64,000 nt of DNA from JAFEBO01 sp050730655. GTDB lineage: Bacteria; Planctomycetota; Phycisphaerae; Phycisphaerales; UBA1924. The translations under genes and the position numbers were made by a program. The DNA is taken from NCBI GenBank assembly GCA_050730655.1, contig JBOHNL010000005.1, forward strand, positions 806,001 through 870,000, written 5' to 3'. Each line of letters begins with the position of its first letter. Position 1 is the first letter of the stretch. Under the pieces are notes generated by a model. It did not search any database. It saw only the letters and a list, made by a program, of their open reading frames with translations, and was not told the DNA's origin. Shown piece by piece: positions 25,712 through 35,215 of the stretch.

Positions 25712-27133
25712 ATGACGACGATTCCGCGGCTGCTCGTCGCGCTATTTATCTTTCTTGTCGGCGCGTCCGCGCTCGCTCAATCAAACCCGCCTTCAGACAT
25801 CCTCGTCCAGCGGATGGGTTCTCTCCGCCACTCCGATCTTCCCGAGATGCTCGATCTCGGCATCATTCGCGTACTCGTCAGCCCGACGCGTACTGACTTC
25901 TTCCTCGATCAAGGCCGCCCGATGGGTTTCTCGCACGACCTGCTCACCGCATACCGCGATGACCTGGTCAAGTCGCTCGGCCACCACGATCGCAAGCTGA
26001 CAATCGTCTTTGTCCCTGTTCCGTTCGACGATCTGATTCCCGCGCTGCTCGCCGGCAAGGGCGATGTCATCGCCTCCAACTTCACCATCACGCCCGAACG
26101 TGCGAAGCGCGTGGCATTTTCCGATCCCTACCTCACCGACGTCAGCGAAGTGATCGTCAGCGGCCCGCAAAGCCCCGAGATTTCCTCGCTCGACGATCTT
26201 TCCGGCCATGAACTGCTCGTCGTCGATGGATCAAGCTATTTCACGCACGCCAAAGCGCTCTCGGCTGAGCTTGTCAAAGAAAAACGCAAACCTATTCGCC
26301 TCCACACGCCCGAGCGCCCGCTCGAAACCGAAGACATCCTCGAACTCGTCTCCGCCGGCTCGATTCCGTTCACCGCGTGCGACCGCCACATCGCGAATCT
26401 CTGGGCCAAGGTTCTTCCCGGCCTGACCGTGCACGAAGATCTCTACCTCTCCAAAGGCGATTCGATCGCATTTGCTGTCCGCCCGGTTTCGCCCAAGCTG
26501 CTCGAGAGCCTGAACAGGTTCGTCGCCGATCACAAGAAGGGCACGCTCCTCGGCAACATCCTCTTCACGCGATACTTTGTAGACACCCGCTGGTGCAAGG
26601 ATGCGCTCAAGCCGGACGACCAGGGCCGCATCGGGCGACTGACCGATGACTTCAAGAAGTACGCCGCGAAGTACGAGTTCGATTGGCTCTTGATGGCCGC
26701 GCAGGGGTATCAGGAATCGCAGCTCGATCAGCAATGCCGCAGCTCCGTCGGCGCTGTCGGCGTGATGCAGGTTCTTCCGAGCACCGCCCGTTCAATGGAC
26801 ATCCGCGATATCGAAAACGCCTCGAACAATATCCACGCCGGCATCAAGTACATGGCGTGGATCCGCGAGAACTTCTTCAACGAACCCGATTTGAAGCCCG
26901 GCCCGCGCGTCGATTTCACGCTTGCCGCGTACAACGCCGGCCCAACCCGCATCCGCCAACTCCGCGAAAAAGCCAAGGCCGAAGGCCTCGATCCCAACCG
27001 CTGGTTCGACAACGTCGAGCAGATCGCGATGCAGGAAGTCGGAATCGAAACGGTGCGATACGTCCGCAATATCAATAAGTACTACGTCGCGTATTCATCG
27101 ATGCTGGCGCTCAAGGAAGAGCGACAGAAATAG
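25712..27133 (+). CDS. MltF-like membrane-bound lytic transglycosylase
   Basis: About 473 residues. Signal peptide (LLVALFIFLVGASALAQ), an SBP_bac_3-type periplasmic solute-binding domain (about residues 40-290; MGFSHDLLTAYRDD, GKGDVIASNFTITPERAKRVAFSDPY), then a lytic transglycosylase domain. The SLT domain has the catalytic Glu335 in AAQGYQESQLD, followed by GAVGVMQVLPSTA and LAAYNAGPTRI. The layout equals that of MltF. It cleaves peptidoglycan to leave 1,6-anhydromuramic ends, which again shows a muramic-acid wall. ATG 25712 starts directly before the signal peptide. Confidence 0.87.
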   Translation: MTTIPRLLVALFIFLVGASALAQSNPPSDILVQRMGSLRHSDLPEMLDLGIIRVLVSPTRTDFFLDQGRPMGFSHDLLTAYRDDLVKSLGHHDRKLTIVFVPVPFDDLIPALLAGKGDVIASNFTITPERAKRVAFSDPYLTDVSEVIVSGPQSPEISSLDDLSGHELLVVDGSSYFTHAKALSAELVKEKRKPIRLHTPERPLETEDILELVSAGSIPFTACDRHIANLWAKVLPGLTVHEDLYLSKGDSIAFAVRPVSPKLLESLNRFVADHKKGTLLGNILFTRYFVDTRWCKDALKPDDQGRIGRLTDDFKKYAAKYEFDWLLMAAQGYQESQLDQQCRSSVGAVGVMQVLPSTARSMDIRDIENASNNIHAGIKYMAWIRENFFNEPDLKPGPRVDFTLAAYNAGPTRIRQLREKAKAEGLDPNRWFDNVEQIAMQEVGIETVRYVRNINKYYVAYSSMLALKEERQK

Positions 27134-27165
27134 CGAACGATTGTCGGGTCGTTTTACAGTCGCCC

Positions 27166-27207
27166 GCATTCCGCATTCCGCATTCCGCATTCCGCATTCC
27201 GCATTCC
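27166..27207. repeat. Heptanucleotide tandem repeat, six units
   Basis: Six perfect copies of GCATTCC in the 83-base gap between two convergent genes, ending 9 bases before the icd stop. It is the most regular of the short tandem repeats in this window and resembles the heptameric STRR elements of cyanobacteria. Confidence 0.85.
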
Positions 27208-27216
27208 GAATTCGCC

Positions 27217-28731
27217 TCACTGCCCCTGCGCCAACGAATACCCCTTCGCACCATCAAACGTGCGCAGGAGTTCATACGAGCACACCGTAAAACTTTCCGC
27301 CACGCGATCGAGCAGCGCCACGCAGCGGCTCTGCCCGAAGCTTCCGGGAGTCACGCCGTCCTTGAGCTCAAACCGAACGCGGTGGTAATCCACGCATTCG
27401 GTGTACACGCTTCCCGTCGGCCAGACCTGCGTGCCGCGGTTCGAAATCAGCGTCAGCTTGAACGGCGTATCCGCCGAAACTCGCTGCATTTCTTCCGCGA
27501 GCGAGAGAGGACTCAACGCCGTATCCAGATAAATGTCGCATCCGACGACGTGCGTGACCACGTTCTTGAACGTCCGGATCACCCGCGGCCCGCTCGGCTT
27601 GGCCTCCCGCACAAACGTCGGGAGTTTCGCCTCCGGCACCTCCACTGCCGGCACGGTTTTCGGGTTGTTGCCCAAATTGCCGATGATCGCGTTCGTGAAG
27701 TCGCGCGTGCCCACCGTCGGCTTGCTCTTGACGCCGAAGTCGCCCGTGTGGACGCCGCTCTCGAGCGTCGCGAGCAGCGCGTTCTCGATGGTGGCGGCTT
27801 CCTTGTTCAGTCCGATGTGCCGCAACATCATCATGCCCGACAAAACCAGGCTCGTCGGGTTCGCAATCCCGCGACCCGCAATATCCGGCGCCGTTCCGTG
27901 CACCGCCTCGAAGATCGAGATGTGATTGCCGATATTCGCGCTCGGCGCAAATCCCAGCCCGCCCACCAATCCGGCGCACAGATCGCTGACGATATCTCCC
28001 TGCAAGTTTGGCAGCACGATAATTTGATACTGTTGAGGCTTCACCACCAGGTTCAAGCACAGCGCATCGACAATGACATCGCCCGTCTCGATCTCCGGAA
28101 AATCCTTCGCCACCGCGCGGAACCGGTCGAGAAACAGGCCGTCCGTCATCTTCATGATGTTGGCCTTGTGCCCGCAATGCACCTTCTTCGCCCCGACCTT
28201 GCGTGCCGTCTGGAACGCAAAGCGATGCACTTCGTCACACCCCGGCGCGCTCATCAACCTTTTGCACTGGATCGTGTCGTTGCTCAGCCGGTGTTCAACG
28301 CCGCCGTACGTGTCTTCGATGTTCTCGCGCACGATTGCAAAGTCGATCGCAATCCCCGCTTTCGAATACACGGTCTCCACGCCCGGCAGCGTCTTGAAGA
28401 CGCGATAGTTCGCAAACGCGTTCCACATTTTCCGGGCCGTGACGTTAATGCTCTTGCCGCCGCCGCCCGACGGCGTTCCCATCGGACCCTTGAAGAGAAT
28501 CCCGCTCTCCTCGGTCACGCGGATCGCCTCATCCGTCATGCCGCGGGTGTTGCCTTCAGCGAACACGCTCGCGCCCATTTTGACTTCACGAAAGTGCACA
28601 TGGTTCATAACCCCCGCGGCCTTGAACAGCTCCAGCGTCGCCGCCATGATCTCCGGCCCGATGCCATCGCCGTTCGCCACCGCGATCTGGATCTGCTTGT
28701 CGTTCGAAGAAGTCGTATTTGAAGAAGTCAT
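27217..28731 (-). CDS. icd: Isocitrate dehydrogenase, long type with C-terminal domain
   Basis: Oxidative decarboxylation of isocitrate to 2-oxoglutarate in the TCA cycle. VANGDGIGPEIMAATLELF is the nucleotide-binding start. KSINVTARKMWNAFANYR binds isocitrate, and NLQGDIVSDLCAGLVGGLGFAPSANIG is the family signature. About 504 residues from ATG 28731; the last 150 or so (VVGCDIYLDTALSPLSLAEEM..., SFTVCSYELLRTFDG) are a separate C-terminal domain, as in the Rickettsia-type enzymes. Cofactor preference is not certain from inspection. A still longer frame to 28860 is improbable. Confidence 0.92.
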   Translation of the reverse strand: MTSSNTTSSNDKQIQIAVANGDGIGPEIMAATLELFKAAGVMNHVHFREVKMGASVFAEGNTRGMTDEAIRVTEESGILFKGPMGTPSGGGGKSINVTARKMWNAFANYRVFKTLPGVETVYSKAGIAIDFAIVRENIEDTYGGVEHRLSNDTIQCKRLMSAPGCDEVHRFAFQTARKVGAKKVHCGHKANIMKMTDGLFLDRFRAVAKDFPEIETGDVIVDALCLNLVVKPQQYQIIVLPNLQGDIVSDLCAGLVGGLGFAPSANIGNHISIFEAVHGTAPDIAGRGIANPTSLVLSGMMMLRHIGLNKEAATIENALLATLESGVHTGDFGVKSKPTVGTRDFTNAIIGNLGNNPKTVPAVEVPEAKLPTFVREAKPSGPRVIRTFKNVVTHVVGCDIYLDTALSPLSLAEEMQRVSADTPFKLTLISNRGTQVWPTGSVYTECVDYHRVRFELKDGVTPGSFGQSRCVALLDRVAESFTVCSYELLRTFDGAKGYSLAQGQ

Positions 28732-28869
28732 GGCGTCTTTCTGCTGGCGATTCCCGAAATCGCTCCGGAATCCGGTAACACGGGCTTTGTCAGGTGCATC
28801 CAACGCGAGCTTCTGAGCCCTATCGGAGGGTCCAACAGTAGTCTGAAGCCAACCACTCAAGGAGTTCCC

Positions 28870-29367
28870 ATGTCAGCCACCGCCAATCGGGATCACGCTC
28901 TGAAATCGCTCGCTTTCGCACACTCTCTCACGCAAAAGGCGATCAAGGACTTCCCCGATTCCAAGCTGACATATCAGCAGTCGCCCACCGACAACCACGT
29001 GCTCTGGACCATTGGCCATCTCGCGGCAACCTACGCCTGGTTCAAGTCCGTCTTCGACGGCTCCATGTATCCGCTTCCAGAAAGCTACAATGCGCTCTTC
29101 AGTGGCGGCGCAAAGCCGGTCGCCGACCACAAGCACTATCCCGCGCTCGCCGAGTTGAAAAAGAACTACGACGCGTCGTATGAGGCCTTCGTCGCCGCCG
29201 CGACGAAGCTCACCGACGCCGATCTTGCCAAAGCACCCGCAATCGACACCGGCGGCTTCTGCAACGACAAATTCGATGCGCTTGACCGCGCTGCGTGGCA
29301 CGAAGGTTGGCACTGCGGCCAGCTGTGTGGCGTCCGTAAAGCGCTGAGCCTGCCGGGCCTTTTCTGA
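28870..29367 (+). CDS. DinB-like four-helix metal-binding protein
   Basis: 165 residues. Helical bundle with metal-binding histidines of the DinB/YfiT type: one in NHVLWTIGHLAATYAWFK and others in RAAWHEGWHCGQLCGVRKAL. Some relatives are metal-dependent thiol transferases (bacillithiol or mycothiol), others are of unknown use. GGAG stands 7 bases before the ATG. It runs divergently from icd. Confidence 0.8.
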   Translation: MSATANRDHALKSLAFAHSLTQKAIKDFPDSKLTYQQSPTDNHVLWTIGHLAATYAWFKSVFDGSMYPLPESYNALFSGGAKPVADHKHYPALAELKKNYDASYEAFVAAATKLTDADLAKAPAIDTGGFCNDKFDALDRAAWHEGWHCGQLCGVRKALSLPGLF

Positions 29368-29663
29368 TCGCGAACACCCTTCTCGAGCCGCCGCCGTGCG
29401 CGCCCATTTGGGGTATCTCACGCTTGATTGAAAGTGAAGGATTGTTCATCTTTTCACCCTTTTTGAAGAGAATTGAAGAGTTCGTCCGTCTTGACTCGTC
29501 GCTCTCCGTCAATTTTCGATTGAGTTCGCAACGACTCCGGATAACCTATGTCTGGGACGCCGATGGAGCAGTTCGGACGGCGAATCTGCCGGGTGGCGTT
29601 GGGTGCGCAATGTCGTACGTCGTCGTGCGGGTGGCAGGCGCGGTCTGAAAGCGGGTGCTTGAG

Positions 29664-32384
29664 ATGTTCCAGTTCGCGACACGCCACCTGTGCGCGGGAT
29701 TTATTGCGCTCGCCGCGCTCTGCTCAATCAGCGCAGTTGCCGCGCCGGCTGATGGCCCCGCCAAATCCGACAAAGTCAGCATCTACGAGCCGTGGGAAGT
29801 GCTCGAGCAACGACTGCCCGAGGCAATGCTCGGCGAAAAGCCTTTCGTGCGCCCAGTCGGCGGTACGCAGGTCATGCTCGACACCGACAAGATTCACACG
29901 CAGCTCGCCGGCGCGCCCGATGAAAACGCGCTCGATGCCGTTGGTCTGCGTGCGGCCCCGGTTGTCATCGCGATTCCAAAGCCAGACGGAACATTTGAAC
30001 GCTTCGAAATCGTCGAGTCGTCCATCATGGAGCCCGAACTCGCGGCACAGTATCCCGAATTCAAAACCTACGCAGGCACATCACTCGATCGCCCGCTCAC
30101 CCGCGCTCGCATCGATGTCACCAGCCTTGGCTTTCGCGCGCAGGTCTTGAGCGCAGAAGGCTCGTACTGGGTTGATCCGGTCACCATCGGCGACACCAAT
30201 CTCTACACGAGCTACCGCAAGACCGATCTCGTGCCTGCGGTCGGATGGAAGTGCTTCGTTCAGGATGATCCCAATGTGCAGCGAGGGGTCCCGAGGCAGG
30301 AAAACCCGTTCGCAGATCGCGTCTCGACCGGCCCCACACTCCGCACGTACCGAATCGCAGTCGCGGCGACCGGCGAATACACCGCGTTCTTCGGCGGCAC
30401 GGTCGCACTTGGTCAGGCCGCGATTGTCACGGCGATCAACCGCGTCACCGGCGTCTATCAGCAGGAGCTCGCCGTCCGCCTCACCCTTGTCGCGAACAAC
30501 TCGAGCGTGGTGTATACGAGCGGCGTCACCGATCCGTACAGCAACACCAATCCTTCAAGTTTGCTGACGCAGAACCAGACAAACCTAACCAACGTGATTG
30601 GCTCTGCCAACTACGACATCGGCCATGTCTTCTCAACGGCCGGAGGCGGGCTCGCATCGCTCGGAGTCGTCTGCAACGCTGCGTCAAAGGCCAGAGGAGA
30701 AACCGGTACCTCATCACCAACCGGAGACGCGTTTTACATTGACTATGTCGCGCACGAGATTGGACACCAGTTCGGTGCGAACCACACGTTCAATACCTCG
30801 GCCGATGCAGGCAATCGAAATGCAGCCACCGCGTACGAGCCGGGTTCGGGCTCCACGATCATGGCGTACGCCGGTATCGAAGGCTCCGAAGATCTCCAGG
30901 CTCACTCCGACGCATACTTTCATCACGCGTCGCTCGACGAAATCACGGCGTACGTGGCTTCGCAATCGTGCCAGGCGAGCGCGGCGACCGGCGACACCGC
31001 CCCGACCGTCAACGCCGGTTCGGCGTTTACGATTCCCACCAACACACCCTACACGCTCACCGGTAGCGCCACCGATCCAAACGCCGATGCCCTGACATAT
31101 TGCTGGGAGCCGCACTCGCTGGGCCCGGCCATCCTCTTGACCACCGCCGACAACGGAACAAGTCCGATTCAGCGATCACTTCTTCCCGCCAGCGCGGCGT
31201 TCCGCCAGTTCCCCCGAAACTCCAACTTGGTCGCCAACACGCTCCTGCTCGGCGAGAAACTTCCTGCAGTCGCTCGTTCCGCGCCGTACCGCTTGACCGT
31301 GCGCGACGGCAAAGGAGGCGTGAATTCATCTTCCGTCACGATCACTGTCGTGAGCACCGGAGCATCCTTCGCTGTCACTGCGCCGAACACCGCGGTTTCA
31401 TGGACCGGCTTGTCTACCCAGTCCGTCACGTGGAACGTCGCGGGAACCACCGCAAACGGAATCAACTGCGCAAGCGTCGACATCCTCCTCTCCACCGACG
31501 GGGGAAGCACCTTTCCCACGACACTTGCGTCCGCAGTTCCAAACAACGGCTCCGCGTCCATCGTCGTCCCCAACACCGCAACGACCGCCGCCCGGATAAA
31601 AGTCAAAGGCACCGGCAATATCTTCTTTGACATCAGCAACGTGAACTTCACGATCACTTCGGTCGCCGCGCCCGCGGCACCGACAACCCCCGCCGCATCC
31701 CCGACAAGCATCTGCCCCACAGCTACATCTTCGCTCTCCGTGAACGCGCAGCCCGCCGGAGTCGTCGTGGATTGGTTCACCGGCTCGTGTGGCGGCACAC
31801 TCGTCGGCACCGGCAATCCTCTCAACGTCTCGCCCGTCGCGACCACAACCTACTTCGCCCGCGCTCGCCGCACGGCCGACGGTGCCGTTTCCGCGACCTG
31901 CGCATCCACGAGTGTGACCCTCAATCCAAGTCCGGTGGCGCCCACGCTCGCATCCGTCAACCGCGACAACATCTGCAAGTACGACGCCGGCAACATTGCG
32001 CTCTCCGTCACCGGAGGTTCGGGCACCACGCTCCGCTGGTTCTCCGGCTCCTGCGGCGGCACGCTTGTCGGCACCGGCAACAATCTCTCGATCGCTTCGC
32101 CCACCACGAACACAACCTACTTCGCACGGTGGGAAACGTCCTGCGGCGTTTCGACCTGCGCCAGCGTGACCTTCCACATCCGCGCCTGCCCGGCCGACCT
32201 CAATTGCGATGCGCAAGTTGACGACGGCGACTTTGTCCTCTTCCTCGCCGCGTACAACATCCTGGCCTGTAACGCGCCCGGAATGCCCGCTGGCTGCCCC
32301 GCCGACTTGAACGGCGACGGAGTCGTGGACGATTCGGACTTTGTGATCTTCCTGGCCGGCTACAACGTGCTGGTGTGCCCGTAA
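29664..32384 (+). CDS. Secreted reprolysin-type zinc metalloprotease with twin EF-hand tail
   Basis: About 906 residues. Signal peptide (ARHLCAGFIALAALCSISAVAA-like) and an N-terminal propeptide-like part. The catalytic domain has the complete metzincin zinc motif HEIGHQFGANH (residues 364-374) and the downstream Met-turn in GSTIMAYAGIEG. Two Ig-like or FN3-like domains follow, and then an ASPTSICPTATSSLSV and Gly-rich pair of near-identical repeats: WFTGSCGGTLVGTGNPLNVSP and WFSGSCGGTLVGTGNNLSIAS. The end is a twin EF-hand tail closing with LVCP. ATG 29664 is preferred over GTG 29655. Probably secreted to digest protein outside the cell. Confidence 0.85.
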   Translation: MFQFATRHLCAGFIALAALCSISAVAAPADGPAKSDKVSIYEPWEVLEQRLPEAMLGEKPFVRPVGGTQVMLDTDKIHTQLAGAPDENALDAVGLRAAPVVIAIPKPDGTFERFEIVESSIMEPELAAQYPEFKTYAGTSLDRPLTRARIDVTSLGFRAQVLSAEGSYWVDPVTIGDTNLYTSYRKTDLVPAVGWKCFVQDDPNVQRGVPRQENPFADRVSTGPTLRTYRIAVAATGEYTAFFGGTVALGQAAIVTAINRVTGVYQQELAVRLTLVANNSSVVYTSGVTDPYSNTNPSSLLTQNQTNLTNVIGSANYDIGHVFSTAGGGLASLGVVCNAASKARGETGTSSPTGDAFYIDYVAHEIGHQFGANHTFNTSADAGNRNAATAYEPGSGSTIMAYAGIEGSEDLQAHSDAYFHHASLDEITAYVASQSCQASAATGDTAPTVNAGSAFTIPTNTPYTLTGSATDPNADALTYCWEPHSLGPAILLTTADNGTSPIQRSLLPASAAFRQFPRNSNLVANTLLLGEKLPAVARSAPYRLTVRDGKGGVNSSSVTITVVSTGASFAVTAPNTAVSWTGLSTQSVTWNVAGTTANGINCASVDILLSTDGGSTFPTTLASAVPNNGSASIVVPNTATTAARIKVKGTGNIFFDISNVNFTITSVAAPAAPTTPAASPTSICPTATSSLSVNAQPAGVVVDWFTGSCGGTLVGTGNPLNVSPVATTTYFARARRTADGAVSATCASTSVTLNPSPVAPTLASVNRDNICKYDAGNIALSVTGGSGTTLRWFSGSCGGTLVGTGNNLSIASPTTNTTYFARWETSCGVSTCASVTFHIRACPADLNCDAQVDDGDFVLFLAAYNILACNAPGMPAGCPADLNGDGVVDDSDFVIFLAGYNVLVCP

Positions 32385-32405
32385 GACGAGCATGTCGTGG
32401 TGGAT

Positions 32406-33485
32406 CTAGTTCGGCGCGGTTGCGCGATTTGCCCGATCCCGCACCGCCCTCCAGATCGGATCCGCCTTCTCATCCGGAGGCATCACGATCACAATCAGCT
32501 CCGGATGCATCGCATCCGCCTCGCGCAGCGCCGCATAGAACCGCCGCGCATACCCACGAGCGTCCGCCGGCATCTGTATCACATGCCTTTGAAGCCCCTT
32601 CCCTGCGGGAAGGGGTTGGGGGAAGGGAGGGTCTTCCCCTCGGGCATGCGTAATCACCACGCACTCCCCGCGCACCTTCTCAACAACCTTCTCCACATCC
32701 CCCGCATCCACCAAGATCGCTTTCGCCTTCGGCGCATAGTGCGAGCTCAGCTGCCCCGGCGCTTCCGCCGGTGTCGCGGCGGTCGGCGTCGCGCTCAAAT
32801 GCCCCGTGTCCGCGCACTCAACCAAGCGTCCCAGCACTTCACCAATCACGCTCGCATCGATGAGCCCGCTGCGCAGCACGCGCGCCTTCCCATCAACAAC
32901 CGACACAACCGTGCTCTCGATACCGTCCGTACATGCGCCGCCATCCAAAACAAAGACATCGCGCTCGTCGAATGCCTCGCGCACATGCTCCGCAGTCGTG
33001 GGGGAGACAAACCCCGATACATTCGCGCTGGGTCCGACCAGCGGCCCGCCAAATGCTTCCAAAAGCGCCAGCGTCAGCGGGTGCGACGGACATCGGACGG
33101 CGACATTCGGTCCGCCCCCAGTCACGATCTCAGGAACACTCGCCACCTTCGGCACAACGATCGACAGCGGTCCCGGCCAGAACCGCTCGGCCAATTTATG
33201 GGCATCGGCCGGCCAGTCTGCCGCGACACGCCGGGCCATTGCTTCACCCGAAACATGCACGATCAACGGGTTGTGCGCCGGGCGGCCCTTCACCTCAAAG
33301 ACGCGTCGAACCGCCTCTTCGCGAAGAGCGTCCGCCCCCAAGCCGTAGACCGTTTCGGTCGGAAACGCCACCAAACCGCCGCTCCGGAGCCGCTCAACTG
33401 CCTCTGCGATTTGTTCTGGTTGCCCATCCACGGGTCGTAAACACTCCAGTTCCTGCGCAAGTCTTGCCGAAATCAGAACATGCAC
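32406..33485 (-). CDS. tsaC: L-threonylcarbamoyladenylate synthase (Sua5/TsaC type)
   Basis: Makes threonylcarbamoyl-AMP for the t6A modification of ANN-decoding tRNAs. The YrdC domain is evident from AVERLRSGGLVAFPTETVYGLGADA, KGRPAHNPLIVH, FWPGPLSIVVP, GGPNVAVRCPSHPLTLALLEAFGGPLVGPSANVSG and DGGACTDGIESTVV. A Sua5 C-terminal domain follows (GQLSSHYAPKAKAILV). A REP-like element inserts PPFPQPLPAGKGLQRH between them. The start is uncertain: GTG 33485 leaves room for promoters against the divergent neighbour, but the frame runs to 33599. Confidence 0.88.
   Translation of the reverse strand: MHVLISARLAQELECLRPVDGQPEQIAEAVERLRSGGLVAFPTETVYGLGADALREEAVRRVFEVKGRPAHNPLIVHVSGEAMARRVAADWPADAHKLAERFWPGPLSIVVPKVASVPEIVTGGGPNVAVRCPSHPLTLALLEAFGGPLVGPSANVSGFVSPTTAEHVREAFDERDVFVLDGGACTDGIESTVVSVVDGKARVLRSGLIDASVIGEVLGRLVECADTGHLSATPTAATPAEAPGQLSSHYAPKAKAILVDAGDVEKVVEKVRGECVVITHARGEDPPFPQPLPAGKGLQRHVIQMPADARGYARRFYAALREADAMHPELIVIVMPPDEKADPIWRAVRDRANRATAPN
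32595..32628. repeat. REP-like hairpin element inside tsaC
   Basis: Perfect 9-bp stem CCCCTTCCC-TGC-GGGAAGGGG followed by TTGGGGGAAGGG, in frame within tsaC. It has the same layout as the gltX element at 20028: a stem, then a G-rich tail of about 12 bases. Confidence 0.65.
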
Positions 33486-33601
33486 GGGGATGGTTGGTGA
33501 CCACAAACCAGCCCGTCCGCCGCGCGTAAAGTATCCCGCGGAGGATCGGAACGCCGATCGTCCGCGCCTGTCCAGCATATTCGAGCAGAACGGAGTCACT
33601 C

Positions 33602-35197
33602 ATGCTCTCGCGCTTTGACATCACCCGTGCCGGCATCGTTATGGTCGCCGCCGGTCTTCCCGCCTTTGCGATCGCTCAGGTCAAGGACGTCGCCGCCTAT
33701 CAGGCTGTGATCGCTGTCCCTTCGGCCGATGTGCATTCGGGCGACACCGCTGCGTTTTATCGCGTCGGCACCATTGATCAGGGCGCGATCGTGCTCGTCG
33801 ATGGCGAAACCTCGAACTGGTCACGCATCAGCTACCCGGCCGGCTCCTTCGCGATCGTCCGCGCCGAAGATGCGAGCTACGACGCTGCCACCAAAGAGCT
33901 CAAGCTCACAAAGGCAAGTCGCCTCTTTGCGGGAAACAAGACTTCTGGCTTCGCCGGAAGTTGGAAGGCGCTCCTTCCGACAACGCTCCCCATCGGCACA
34001 ACTTTGAAAGTGCTGCAGGTTGAAGACGGCGGGAATGGAACCGGCGTCGTCGCGTATCGCGTGCCAACGCCCGCCGAGGCCCGAGCCTTCACTGAATCAA
34101 AGAATCTCCGCAAGGCCACGCCGGCAGAAGTGAGCGCGTTCCGTGCGAAGGGGGGCGTCGTTCACGAAGCCACCAGCGCGCCGGCCACGGCACCGGCCTC
34201 AGCGACAGCGCCTTTTGCGGCTGCGCCCGCTTCATCCGCCCCAACCTCGCCAAGCCAGCAAGTCGCCGCCGCGCCAGCGACCACGCCGCCCGCTCCGACT
34301 CCGGTGGACAACAGCCTTGTTGCTCCCGTCGTGACCTCGGGCGCCGGTGGCGCTCCGACCGCTCCTGCTGCAACTCGGACGACAGCTGCGCCGTCAACGC
34401 CTGTCACCATTGATCAGCGCGCGACCGCAACGCCTTCGACTCCTGCCGCAACTCCTGCGACCCCTCCGACGGCGACTGCTCCGGTTGCGGCGCCAGCGCC
34501 GGTCCAAGCCGCTCCGCTCACGGCCAACATGCGTGCTGCGGCACGCATCAAGGAACTCGATCAGGCCTTCGATCGCGTGAATTCGCAGCCCTTGGGCGAA
34601 GCCGAGTACGAAACGCTGATTTCCGAATACGAGCGCACCATTCAGCAGCTTTCCGGCCAGCTTAGCCCGCGGCAGAAAGCCCTGCTCGAGCAGCGGCTCA
34701 ACATCCTCAAGTTCCGCAAGGATCTGCGTCAGCAGCAGCTCGCGCTGCTCAACAACAGCAGCAGCGCTCAGCAGCAGAATCAACAGGTCCTGCAGGGCGT
34801 TGCACAGGTTGAAGCGACCCGCGTCTACAGCATCGTCGGCCAGTTGCAGCCGAGCACGGTTTACAACGGCCAGACACTGCCTCTGATGTACCGTATTCAG
34901 AGCGTCGGGACCAGCGTGCCCCGCACGCTTGGATACATCAAGCCCGATCCGCAGTTCAACCTCGACAGCAAGCTCGGCCAGATCGTCGGCGTCATCGGCG
35001 AAGCGTCGATGGACAAGGATCTGAAGCTGAACGTCATCACGCCGGTGCGCATCGATCTGCTCCAGGGCATCCCGATGCAGCAGACGCAGCAACCTCCGGT
35101 GCAGGTGCCTCCGGCTCCGTCGGGTCAGTTGCCCCCGGTGCAGATGCCCGATCAGCAGGTGCCGCCCCGCCAGCCGGTCATCGACGTGACGAAGTAG
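33602..35197 (+). CDS. Exported protein with Pro/Ala/Thr linker and coiled coil
   Basis: 531 residues, family not recognised. Signal peptide (AGIVMVAAGLPAFAIAQ), an N-terminal beta domain (about residues 25-165, SH3-like in look), and a 150-residue Pro/Ala/Thr linker. After it comes a glutamine- and leucine-rich coiled coil (YETLISEYERTIQQLSGQLSPRQKALLEQRLNIL; QQNQQVLQG), then a beta domain and a Pro/Gln-rich tail. GGAG precedes the ATG by about 7 bases. The design suggests an envelope protein spanning a distance, such as a cell-wall or outer-membrane tether. Confidence 0.7.
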   Translation: MLSRFDITRAGIVMVAAGLPAFAIAQVKDVAAYQAVIAVPSADVHSGDTAAFYRVGTIDQGAIVLVDGETSNWSRISYPAGSFAIVRAEDASYDAATKELKLTKASRLFAGNKTSGFAGSWKALLPTTLPIGTTLKVLQVEDGGNGTGVVAYRVPTPAEARAFTESKNLRKATPAEVSAFRAKGGVVHEATSAPATAPASATAPFAAAPASSAPTSPSQQVAAAPATTPPAPTPVDNSLVAPVVTSGAGGAPTAPAATRTTAAPSTPVTIDQRATATPSTPAATPATPPTATAPVAAPAPVQAAPLTANMRAAARIKELDQAFDRVNSQPLGEAEYETLISEYERTIQQLSGQLSPRQKALLEQRLNILKFRKDLRQQQLALLNNSSSAQQQNQQVLQGVAQVEATRVYSIVGQLQPSTVYNGQTLPLMYRIQSVGTSVPRTLGYIKPDPQFNLDSKLGQIVGVIGEASMDKDLKLNVITPVRIDLLQGIPMQQTQQPPVQVPPAPSGQLPPVQMPDQQVPPRQPVIDVTK

Positions 35198-35215
35198 TCG
35201 GTCGGTTGGCCGCCC

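Noticed and set aside
27166..27207. CRISPR array
   Set aside because: Seven-base units without spacers; a simple tandem repeat.
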